Assembly: GCF_009646335.1 (NCBI RefSeq)
Contig: NZ_WJBU01000019.1
Coordinates: forward strand, 1 to 64,000
Direction of reading: 5' to 3'
Source: Caenimonas koreensis DSM 17982
GTDB taxonomy: Bacteria; Pseudomonadota; Gammaproteobacteria; Burkholderiales; Burkholderiaceae_C
Length of the DNA stretch: 64,000 nt
The notes beneath the pieces were generated by a model. That model made no database searches. It saw only the letters and a list, made by a program, of their open reading frames with translations, and was not told the origin of the DNA. Below, in pieces: positions 40,864 to 48,074 of this stretch. A program made the position numbers and the translations under genes. The stretch's first letter is position 1. Every line of letters starts with the position of its first letter.

Positions 40864-42156
40864 TTGGCGGGCAATGAGGCGTTAAGCCTGGTGGCGCAAG
40901 CCCGGGAACTGCGGCGCGCGGGCCGCGCAGCCGAGGCGATCGAGCGCTTTGACCGCGCCATCGCGCTCGATCCCGCGCTGGTGCCCGCACACATCAACCG
41001 GGCCAATGCCCTGCGTGAGCTGGGCCAGCCTGAAGCTGCCATTGCAGGTTACGACGCGGCGCTGTCGCTGGCACCTGACTCCGCCATCACCTGGCAAAAC
41101 CGTGGTGTTGTGCTGGACCAGCTGGGCCGGCACGAAGAGGCCGTTGAATCGCTGGAGCGCGCCTTGCAGGCCGACAAAGCGCTGGTAGACGCGCACTGGA
41201 ACCTCGCCCTGGCGCTGCTGCGCCTGGGCGACTTCGAGCGCGGCTGGCGCGAATTTGAGTGGCGCTGGCACAAGCCGGACATCGCGATGGCGGCACGCCA
41301 CTTCAGCCAGCCACGATGGACGGCGGACCAGCCGCTTGCCGGTCGGACGATCCTCGTTTGCGCCGAGCAGGGTCTGGGCGACACACTGCAGTTCTGCCGC
41401 TATTTGCCATGGCTCGCCGCACAAGGCGCGCGCACCAAGCTGCTGGTGCAGCCCGAGCTGGTTGCGTTGCTCAGCGGGCAATTGGGGCTGGATGAAGTCG
41501 CGACAACAGGCTCGCACATGCCCAAGTTCGATACACAGTGCTCGCTCATGAGCCTGCCGTACTTGGCCGGCACCCGGCTGGACACGATTCCCACGCCGGG
41601 CCGCTACCTCCACGCGCCCGCTGCCCAGGTAACTGCATGGCGTGAGCGGTTAGGCGAGCGGCCGGGCGAGCAGCGACGCCCGCGCATCGGCCTCGTCTGG
41701 AGCGGCAGACCCGACCATGGCAACGATTCCAACCGCAGCCTCGCCCTGCAGCAGCTTCTTGATGCATTGCCAGCAGGCCCGCAGTACGTGAGCCTGCAGA
41801 ACGCAGTGCGGCCCGCAGATGCGCAGGCCTTGCGCGCGCGCAGCGATGTGACTGACTTTGCACCGCTGCTGACCAACATGGCCGAAACGGCTGCGCTGTG
41901 CGAATGCATGGACCTTGTGATCAGCGTCGACACCAGCGTTGCCCATCTGGCGGGCGCGCTCGGCAAGCCCGTGTGGCTGCTGCTGCCCTTCAGTGCCGAC
42001 TGGCGCTGGCTGCACCAGCGCGACACCTCGCCGTGGTACGAACACATGACGCTGTTGCGCCAACCCGTTGCCCGCGACTGGGCTGCTGTGCTTGGTAAGC
42101 TCGCGCAACGACTTTCAACCAGCTATCCATGTTCAAACTTACCAGCCTCAACCTGA
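40864..42156 (+). CDS. TPR protein with glycosyltransferase-like C-terminal domain
   Basis: The 430-residue protein has about three to four tetratricopeptide repeats (residues 5-125; e.g. AIERFDRAIALDPALVPAHI) followed by a domain like glycosyltransferase family 9/heptosyltransferases: EQGLGDTLQFCRYLPWLA and DLVISVDTSVAHLAGALGKP. Such proteins are common in betaproteobacteria; acceptor is unknown. I chose TTG 40864, which has AGGGAG at 40852-40857; an in-frame ATG at 40846 has that site inside it. Its 3' end overlaps xth by 28 bases. Confidence 0.85.
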   Translation: MAGNEALSLVAQARELRRAGRAAEAIERFDRAIALDPALVPAHINRANALRELGQPEAAIAGYDAALSLAPDSAITWQNRGVVLDQLGRHEEAVESLERALQADKALVDAHWNLALALLRLGDFERGWREFEWRWHKPDIAMAARHFSQPRWTADQPLAGRTILVCAEQGLGDTLQFCRYLPWLAAQGARTKLLVQPELVALLSGQLGLDEVATTGSHMPKFDTQCSLMSLPYLAGTRLDTIPTPGRYLHAPAAQVTAWRERLGERPGEQRRPRIGLVWSGRPDHGNDSNRSLALQQLLDALPAGPQYVSLQNAVRPADAQALRARSDVTDFAPLLTNMAETAALCECMDLVISVDTSVAHLAGALGKPVWLLLPFSADWRWLHQRDTSPWYEHMTLLRQPVARDWAAVLGKLAQRLSTSYPCSNLPAST

Positions 42157-42920
42157 ACGGCATTCGCTCCGCTGCGAGCAAAGGCGTCGAAGCATGGATC
42201 GCCAAGACCAAGCCCGATTGCATCTGCATGCAGGAAGTCAAGGCGCAAGCCGAAGACGTGGAGGGCCGCTTCGAGGAAATGGCGGGCTTGAAAGGGCACT
42301 TTCACTTCGCGCAGAAAAAGGGCTATTCCGGCGTGGCCGTGTATACCAAGCACGAGCCCACCGATGTGGTCGTGGGCTACGGCTCGGAAGAATTCGATGC
42401 TGAAGGCCGCTACGTCGAGTTGCGCTTTGATACGCCCAAACGCAAATTTTCAGTGATCAGTTGTTACTTTCCGAGCGGCTCATCGGGCGAAGAGCGGCAG
42501 CAGGCCAAGTTCCGCTTCCTCGACGAGTTCGACCCGCATCTTGTGAAGCTCAAGAAAAAGCGCGACTTCATCCTGTGCGGCGACGTGAACATTGCGCACC
42601 AGGAAGCTGACCTGAAGAACTTCCGCAGCAACAAGAAAAACAGCGGCTTCTTGCCGGAAGAGCGCGCGTGGATGACGAAGCTGCTGACTGAGACCGGTCT
42701 GGTCGATGTTTACCGGCGCCTGAAGCCCGAGGCGACCGAGGAGTGCTACACATGGTGGAGCAACCGCGGCCAGGCATACCTGAACAACGTGGGCTGGCGG
42801 CTCGACTACCACCTGGCGACACCCGCCATGGCGCAGCTCGCGCGCAAGGAAGCGATCTACAAGAAAGAGAAGTTCTCGGACCACGCGCCGATCACGGTGG
42901 ACTACGAGTTCAAGCTGTGA
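42129..42920 (+). CDS. xth: exodeoxyribonuclease III (AP endonuclease)
   Basis: The 263-residue enzyme belongs to the ExoIII/Ape1 family: LTSLNLNGIRSA, the metal-binding Glu in CICMQEVKAQ, LCGDVNIAH (Asp/Asn catalytic pair) and the closing FSDHAPITVDY with the catalytic His. It repairs abasic sites and 3'-blocked ends. Start ATG 42129 lies inside the end of the previous gene. Confidence 0.95.
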   Translation: MFKLTSLNLNGIRSAASKGVEAWIAKTKPDCICMQEVKAQAEDVEGRFEEMAGLKGHFHFAQKKGYSGVAVYTKHEPTDVVVGYGSEEFDAEGRYVELRFDTPKRKFSVISCYFPSGSSGEERQQAKFRFLDEFDPHLVKLKKKRDFILCGDVNIAHQEADLKNFRSNKKNSGFLPEERAWMTKLLTETGLVDVYRRLKPEATEECYTWWSNRGQAYLNNVGWRLDYHLATPAMAQLARKEAIYKKEKFSDHAPITVDYEFKL

Positions 42921-42939
42921 TCCGTCTGTGTTGCGGCCT

Positions 42940-44112
42940 TCATGCCGGTGCCGCAGGCCCATCGAGAGTCTTGAGGACATTGGCCCGGCTCTTGTAGGCC
43001 TCAGCGAGGAACGGATCACTGACGCCATAGATTCCATGGCCGTCGCGAGCCAGGATGTTTGAATCCAGCAGCAGCGTGGCGACCTTTTGAATTTCTTCTG
43101 CGCCAACGGTGCGGCCGATCTCGACGCCATATTCATCGAGTGTTGCAGCGGAGAACAGCTTCTTGACGCCCTGGCCACCTTGCTTGCACACATAGCCAAA
43201 GACGGCCTGGGCCAACGGACCGAGTTCATCCAATCGAGCCAGGTCAACGGCTGCCGCTGATTGCCGCACGCCCTCGGTGATGGCGCGCAAGTCCTGGTCC
43301 GCGTCGGCGAAGCTCGGCGACTGCGCCAGCGCGAAGAGCGCCTTCATGAGTTCTTCGGGCCTGCGGCCCAGCCGCACGAAACACTCGAATGCGACTTCCC
43401 GTGTGGGCATCCTCGCTCCGAGCTCGGCTTGCTTCAGCAGCCAATCAACAAAGTCGATCTCCAGTACCGGGAAGTCCTCAGACATCGCCCCGTTGAAAGC
43501 CTGCGTGCCTTTGATGGTCAGTTCGCGGACCCGGGCCCGGTGCGAGCCTGTGCCAAGGAACAGAAAGTGCCCGGGCGTGCCGGGGGTCAGGTTGATTTCA
43601 TCGCGGGCCGCTTTGAGGGCCAGCAGCATGTTGTCGCCGTCCTCGGAGCCCATGGCGTGTTGCACTTCGTCGATGATGACCACCACGTCGGTCTTGGTCA
43701 GACGGACCAGTTCGCCGAAGGCGCCTGCGAGCGTGCTGCCTTCGTTCTTGCCGAGCTCGACCAGGCTGAAGCCGAACTTGAAGCCGGCCGCGCCCAGGTC
43801 CAGGCCCTTCAGACGCTTCAAAATACCGACCGCCTTGGAGTCCGCACGCTCCAGGTCCGCCAGCGTCCTGCGCACCGCCGCCAGCAGCAGGTCGCTCGGC
43901 TTGGCGGCCGTGTTGCTCCAGAGATCGACATACACGACGATGGCCCCCTCTGCCTCCAGCGCAGGGATCAGGTCGCCGCGAAGAAATGTCGTCTTGCCGA
44001 TCCGGCGCAGACCGCCCAGGAAGAGGCCGGAGCGGACCTTGGTCATCAGGCCCTTGGGCCGCAGCAGCTGCTCGGCCATGTCCGAGGCGAGTTTTGGTCG
44101 GTGAAAGGTCAT
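42940..44112 (-). CDS. orphan AAA ATPase with predicted winged-helix C-terminus
   Basis: The 390-residue protein has Walker A GGLRRIGKTTFL (residues about 33-44) and Walker B VVVIIDEVQHAM (about 143-154), with a sensor-like FLFLGTGSHRARV strand. The pattern is that of the ATPase_2/STAND-like AAA group. The last 90 residues (LAQAVFGYVCKQGG through IYGVSDPFLAEAY) look like a winged helix, as in archaeal-type ATPases of unknown role. No partner gene is next to it. It has its own AT-rich promoter with a palindrome across the -10. I infer an accessory, possibly DNA-linked, function. It converges with xth. Confidence 0.8.
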   Translation of the reverse strand: MTFHRPKLASDMAEQLLRPKGLMTKVRSGLFLGGLRRIGKTTFLRGDLIPALEAEGAIVVYVDLWSNTAAKPSDLLLAAVRRTLADLERADSKAVGILKRLKGLDLGAAGFKFGFSLVELGKNEGSTLAGAFGELVRLTKTDVVVIIDEVQHAMGSEDGDNMLLALKAARDEINLTPGTPGHFLFLGTGSHRARVRELTIKGTQAFNGAMSEDFPVLEIDFVDWLLKQAELGARMPTREVAFECFVRLGRRPEELMKALFALAQSPSFADADQDLRAITEGVRQSAAAVDLARLDELGPLAQAVFGYVCKQGGQGVKKLFSAATLDEYGVEIGRTVGAEEIQKVATLLLDSNILARDGHGIYGVSDPFLAEAYKSRANVLKTLDGPAAPA

Positions 44113-44128
44113 TTTTACATTTTTATTG

Positions 44129-44150
44129 AATTCAGATAATTATCTCAATT
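44129..44150. promoter_or_regulatory. 22-bp palindrome over the ATPase -10 box (operator candidate)
   Basis: AATT-C-AGATAATTATCT-C-AATT is self-complementary except for the C/C pair at 44133/44146; the inner 12 bp are perfect. It covers the -10 of the ATPase promoter, which is a classical position for a repressor dimer. Confidence 0.6.
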
Positions 44151-44167
44151 TCATAATTTTCTGTAAA
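44139..44167 (-). promoter_or_regulatory. sigma70-type promoter of the AAA ATPase gene
   Basis: On the minus strand TTTACA (44167-44162) and GATAAT (44144-44139) are separated by exactly 17 bp. The -10 is 27 bases from the ATG at 44112, so the leader is short. The whole stretch 44113-44170 is strongly AT-rich against a GC-rich background. Confidence 0.78.
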
Positions 44168-44260
44168 TCGCTGCGTACGACAACTAAAGGTGACGCACGG
44201 ACGGGCCGGCCGGGTCTGCACATGAGCGGCCGTAGCGTGGGCACTGTCAGAATCACCCAC

Positions 44261-45535
44261 ATGTCCCGGCGCCTCCTGATCTCCATTTCGGTCCTTGCTG
44301 CCGTGCTCGTGGCCGCGTTCGCTGTCTGGTGGATGACGCGCGCACCTTCCGCGCCAGCAGTCGCAGCGCGTATGGCGCCGCTGGTTCGCACACTGCAGTT
44401 TTCTGCCCGCGTGGCGACTGCATCGCGTGTGGACGTGGGCAGCACACTCACCGGCCGCGTGGTGCAAGTGCCGGTGGCCGAAGGCGCACAAGTCAAGGCG
44501 GGTGATGTGCTCGTGCGGCTGGAGAACGCCGAGTTGCGCGCTGCCGTCGCGCAAACCCAGGCCACGGAGCAGCAGGCGCTCGCCCGCCTCGCAGGCTTGC
44601 GCAGTACAGGCCGCGGCGCTGCGCAGGCCGGTGTGTCGCAGGCTGAATCAGTGCTGGTGGCCGCGCAGGCAGACCTTAAACGCACGCTCGATCTGGTGGC
44701 GCAGGGTTTTGTGAGCCAGGCACGTGTGGACGAGGCGCGCCGCGTGGTTGAGGTCGCGCAAGCCCAACGCGATGCCGCGCGCGCGCAAAACGCGGCGCTT
44801 GCTGAGCCGGGCAGCGAAGTTGCGCAGGCACAGGCGCAGGTAGCGCTGGCAGTTGCCGCACGCGCAGCCGCACAGGCCCGCCTGGGCGAGGCCGTGCTCA
44901 CAGCCCCGGCGGATGCGCGCGTCCTCGCACGCTTGGTCGAGCCCGGCCAGATCGTGCAGCCCGGACGTGCGCTGCTCACCCTGGCGCTGGCCGGCCCGCT
45001 GCAACTCGTCGCGCAAGTGGATGAGCGCTACCTGGGACAGCTGCAGCCCGGCCAGCTCGCGGGCGTGCTGGCTGATGCGTATCCCACACAGCGCTTCACG
45101 GCCCGTGTGCTGACCATCGCGCCGCTCGTCGATGCGCAGCGCGGCTCGATCGAAGTCAAGTTCGCCCTGCCACAGCCCGTGCCCGCCTTCCTGCGCGAGG
45201 ACATGACGCTGTCGGTGGAAGTGGAGACGGCGCGCCGCGACCAGGCACTGGTGTTGCCTGCCAGTGCGCTGCGTAGCGAAGATTCGACAGGCGCCGTCGT
45301 CTGGCTCGCACTCGAAGGCCGCGTCGAGGCGCGCAAGGTGCGCGTGGGCCTGCGCACACTCGACGCCGTCGAGATTCTTGAGGGCCTGAGTGCAGGCGAT
45401 CTCGTGCTCGTTGGTGCGGCGCCATCGCCCGGCGCCCGCGTGCGTGCCGATAGCTCAGCCACGCCGTCAACAGGCACAGCCAAGGGCACGAAAGACGATG
45501 CCGGCGCTGCGATGACCAACGCGATGGGCCGCTGA
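44261..45535 (+). CDS. membrane-fusion (HlyD/DevB-like) periplasmic adaptor
   Basis: The 424-residue protein has an N-terminal membrane anchor (RRLLISISVLAAVLVAAFAVWW), split lipoyl halves (GRVVQVPVAEGAQVKAGDVLVRL and VLTAPADARVLARLVEPGQIV), an Ala/Gln-rich coiled-coil hairpin between them (residues 90-210) and a beta-barrel with a C-terminal membrane-proximal part. It would couple an ABC exporter to an outer-membrane channel. ATG 44261 is chosen because it begins the anchor. Permease and ATPase genes follow. Confidence 0.9.
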   Translation: MSRRLLISISVLAAVLVAAFAVWWMTRAPSAPAVAARMAPLVRTLQFSARVATASRVDVGSTLTGRVVQVPVAEGAQVKAGDVLVRLENAELRAAVAQTQATEQQALARLAGLRSTGRGAAQAGVSQAESVLVAAQADLKRTLDLVAQGFVSQARVDEARRVVEVAQAQRDAARAQNAALAEPGSEVAQAQAQVALAVAARAAAQARLGEAVLTAPADARVLARLVEPGQIVQPGRALLTLALAGPLQLVAQVDERYLGQLQPGQLAGVLADAYPTQRFTARVLTIAPLVDAQRGSIEVKFALPQPVPAFLREDMTLSVEVETARRDQALVLPASALRSEDSTGAVVWLALEGRVEARKVRVGLRTLDAVEILEGLSAGDLVLVGAAPSPGARVRADSSATPSTGTAKGTKDDAGAAMTNAMGR

Positions 45536-45544
45536 GGCAGCCGC

Positions 45545-46765
45545 ATGCTCGGCTTCGAGACCCGTGTTGCGACGCGCTTCCTGCGCGAAGGCCGCATGCA
45601 AACGGTGCTGATCATCGTCGGCGTCGCAGCGGGCGTGGCCGTGGTCACCTACATCTCGGCGTTGATCGCCGGCCTGCAGCGCAACACCATCGAGAAGACG
45701 CTGGGCTCGCAGGCGCACGTCACGATCAGCTCGCGTGACGAACTGGTGCTGCCGGCACGCGAGGCGGCGAGCGCCGGCGCAAGCGAGCTGGTGCAGACGC
45801 AACCACGCGCGCAGCGCCTGCGCTCCATCGGCAACTGGCAGCCGCTCGTCCCGTTGCTCGAAGCGATGCCGCAGGTCACCGCAGTCTCGCCAATGGTGTC
45901 GGCGGCGGGCCTCGCAGAACGCGGCCAGGCGATCAAGGCCGTTGCGCTCGTGGGCGTGGAGCTTGAGCGATACGACCGCATCGTGGGGCTGCGCGACAAG
46001 ATCGTCGATGGCACTGCGCGGCTCGGGCCGGGCGAGGCCATCATCGGCCGCGAGCTGGCGCAAGACCTGGGCGTGCGCATCGGCGACCGCATCGGCGTGG
46101 TGACGGGCGGCGTCTCCGATTCGCTACGCGTCACGGCGCTGGTGGACCTCGGCGTGCGCGAGTTGAACCGGCGCACCGTGCTAGTTCCGCTACGCACGGC
46201 GCAAAGCCTGGCGGGGCTGCCCGGCGGAGTGACGAGCCTTGACATCACGCTGGCCGACATCTGGCAGGCGCAAGTGGTGGCCGACGAACTGTCCGCACGC
46301 TGGCCCTACAAGGCCGAGAGCTGGCAGCAAGCCAACGCGCAACTCGTGTCGGCATTGAATGCGCAGTCCGTGAGCACGGCGGTGATTCGCGGCGTGGTCA
46401 TGATCGTCGTGGTGCTGGGCGTCGCGAGTGTGCTGGTCGTGTCGGTCGTGCAAAAGCAGCGCGAGATCGGCATCCTGCGGGCCATGGGCGCGACGCGGGG
46501 CCAGGTGCTGCGCATCTTCCTGCTGCAAGGCGGCATCGTCGGTGCGCTGGGCTCAGTGCTGGGGGTGCTGCTGGCAGTGCTGCTCATCCGCGCGTTCACC
46601 ACATTCGTGCTCGGCTCCGACGGCAAGCCGCTTTTCAACATCACGCTCGCGCCCGTGCTGGCGCTGCAAGTTGCCGTGATCGCAACGGTATGCGGCGTGC
46701 TCGCAGCGGTGGCGCCTGCGCGCCGCGCCGCAAGGCTCGACCCTGCGCAGGCCATCCGCCTATGA
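45545..46765 (+). CDS. FtsX/MacB-type ABC exporter permease (DevC-like)
   Basis: The 406-residue protein has an N-terminal helix (LIIVGVAAGVAVVTYISALIA), a large periplasmic domain, and three C-terminal helices with the FtsX-type segment VVQKQREIGILRAMGATRGQVLRIFL. This is the MacB/DevC architecture without a fused ATPase. It overlaps the ATPase gene by four bases and lies 9 bases after the adaptor gene. Confidence 0.92.
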   Translation: MLGFETRVATRFLREGRMQTVLIIVGVAAGVAVVTYISALIAGLQRNTIEKTLGSQAHVTISSRDELVLPAREAASAGASELVQTQPRAQRLRSIGNWQPLVPLLEAMPQVTAVSPMVSAAGLAERGQAIKAVALVGVELERYDRIVGLRDKIVDGTARLGPGEAIIGRELAQDLGVRIGDRIGVVTGGVSDSLRVTALVDLGVRELNRRTVLVPLRTAQSLAGLPGGVTSLDITLADIWQAQVVADELSARWPYKAESWQQANAQLVSALNAQSVSTAVIRGVVMIVVVLGVASVLVVSVVQKQREIGILRAMGATRGQVLRIFLLQGGIVGALGSVLGVLLAVLLIRAFTTFVLGSDGKPLFNITLAPVLALQVAVIATVCGVLAAVAPARRAARLDPAQAIRL

Positions 46766-47487
46766 GCACGACTGACGTGAAAGCCCCAGCCAGCGAACTG
46801 CTTGTGCTCGACGGCATTCGCAAGAGCTACAACATCGGCTTGCCCAATGAGGCCGAGGTGCTGCATGGCTTGTCGCTGCGCGTGGATCGCGGTGAGTTCG
46901 TGGCGCTGATCGGGCCATCAGGCTCGGGCAAGAGCACGCTGCTGAACATCGTGGGCCTGCTCGAGCGAATGACGGCGGGCAGCTATCGCATCGAAGGCGA
47001 AGAGATGCAGGGCCTGGACGACGCGGCGCTCACGCGGCGCAGGCGCACCTCGATCGGCTTTGTCTTCCAGTTTCACCATTTGCTGCCGGCCTTCAGCGCA
47101 CTCGAAAACGTGACGCTGCCAGCCCTCATGCGCGAAGGCCGCGTGACGCCAGCGCAGCTGGAACGGGCAAAGGCCGTACTCGCGGCCGTCGGCCTGGGCA
47201 ACGCGATGGGCAAGCGCCCCGGCGAGTTGTCGGGCGGCATGCAGCAACGCGTTGCCATTGCGCGCGCACTCGTGCTGGAGCCGCCACTCGTGCTCGCCGA
47301 TGAACCCACGGGCAATCTCGACACGGCCGCTGCCAACGAAGTGTTCGCGCTGATGCGGCGCATGCATGCCGAGCTCGGCATTTCGTTTTTGGTGGTCACA
47401 CACGACCCACGCCTGGCCGCGCGCTGCGACCGTGTGCTCGAACTCGTTGACGGAAAGCTCGTGCGCGATGGCCCACCGAAACCCTGA
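46762..47487 (+). CDS. ABC exporter ATP-binding protein (DevA/LolD-like)
   Basis: The 241-residue ATPase has Walker A GPSGSGKSTLLN, signature LSGGMQQRVAIARAL, Walker B LVLADEPTGNLD and switch VVTHDPRLA. It is nearest to the LolD/MacB/DevA subgroup that works with FtsX-type permeases by mechanotransmission. With the two preceding genes it forms an adaptor-permease-ATPase set in DevBCA order; no outer-membrane factor is adjacent. Start ATG 46762 overlaps the permease stop (ATGA). Confidence 0.94.
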   Translation: MSTTDVKAPASELLVLDGIRKSYNIGLPNEAEVLHGLSLRVDRGEFVALIGPSGSGKSTLLNIVGLLERMTAGSYRIEGEEMQGLDDAALTRRRRTSIGFVFQFHHLLPAFSALENVTLPALMREGRVTPAQLERAKAVLAAVGLGNAMGKRPGELSGGMQQRVAIARALVLEPPLVLADEPTGNLDTAAANEVFALMRRMHAELGISFLVVTHDPRLAARCDRVLELVDGKLVRDGPPKP

Positions 47488-47496
47488 CCTGTGCCT

Positions 47497-47518
47497 CCCT
47501 CCCCCTTTCGGGGGAGGG
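47497..47518. repeat. perfect GC hairpin (REP-like) between convergent genes
   Basis: CCCTCCCCC (47497-47505) and GGGGGAGGG (47510-47518) flank TTTC. It sits in a 146-bp gap between the ABC operon and the next opposite-strand gene and is followed by CCGGGGTGGGGG. Similar sequences are frequent in GC-rich proteobacterial gaps. It can terminate or stabilise mRNA from either side. Confidence 0.55.
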
Positions 47519-47633
47519 CCGGGGTGGGGGCACGCGGCGGTAGCGCCACAGCCTGCACCGTTCCTGCCCACTGCTGCAACGCTTGCACCCCACAGGCGCA
47601 TCGCTCGCGCCCTAGCGCCGCCACGCTCACCCT

Positions 47634-48074
47634 CTACTGCTTGCGCAAGACAAACTCGTATTCGCGCGCCTGCCCCTCACGCCGCCACGTGCCGCGAATC
47701 TCGCGACCGCACGAGCCTTCGACCACATCGCCCAGCCACGTCGCGCTGATGTTGACGCCGTTCACGGATTCTTCCAGCGTGAATTCGCCTTCATCGACAT
47801 CGCCTGCGAGGTCGGCGCGCTCGCCATTGCGATTGATCTGCCCACGCACGCTCGCGGCCAGTTCAGGGTGTTGCCACAGCAGCAGCGTGGCGGCGGGCAA
47901 GTCCGTGAATTCAGCGCGCCACAAGCCGATGAGATGTTCCTGTGTCGCTTCATGTGCCTTGGGGCAGACGCGCGCGAGGCTCTGCGCATGCGCGGCGAAG
48001 CTGGCAACCCCCAAGAAAAAAGCGAGCGCCGCGCGCTGCGCAAAGAACCGCATCTCAATGAACCGCACCGTCAT
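47634..48074 (-). CDS. exported protein of unknown function
   Basis: The 146-residue precursor has a signal peptide ending SFAAHA (about residue 30). The mature part includes LIGLWRAEFTDLPAATLLLWQHPEL, GDVDEGEFTLEESVNG and CGREIRGTWRREG, a beta-rich pattern with two cysteines (VCPKA and SCGRE). I do not recognise the family. Start 48074 overlaps the helicase stop as ATGA, so it is coupled to that gene; ATG 48053 is an alternative. Confidence 0.78.
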   Translation of the reverse strand: MTVRFIEMRFFAQRAALAFFLGVASFAAHAQSLARVCPKAHEATQEHLIGLWRAEFTDLPAATLLLWQHPELAASVRGQINRNGERADLAGDVDEGEFTLEESVNGVNISATWLGDVVEGSCGREIRGTWRREGQAREYEFVLRKQ

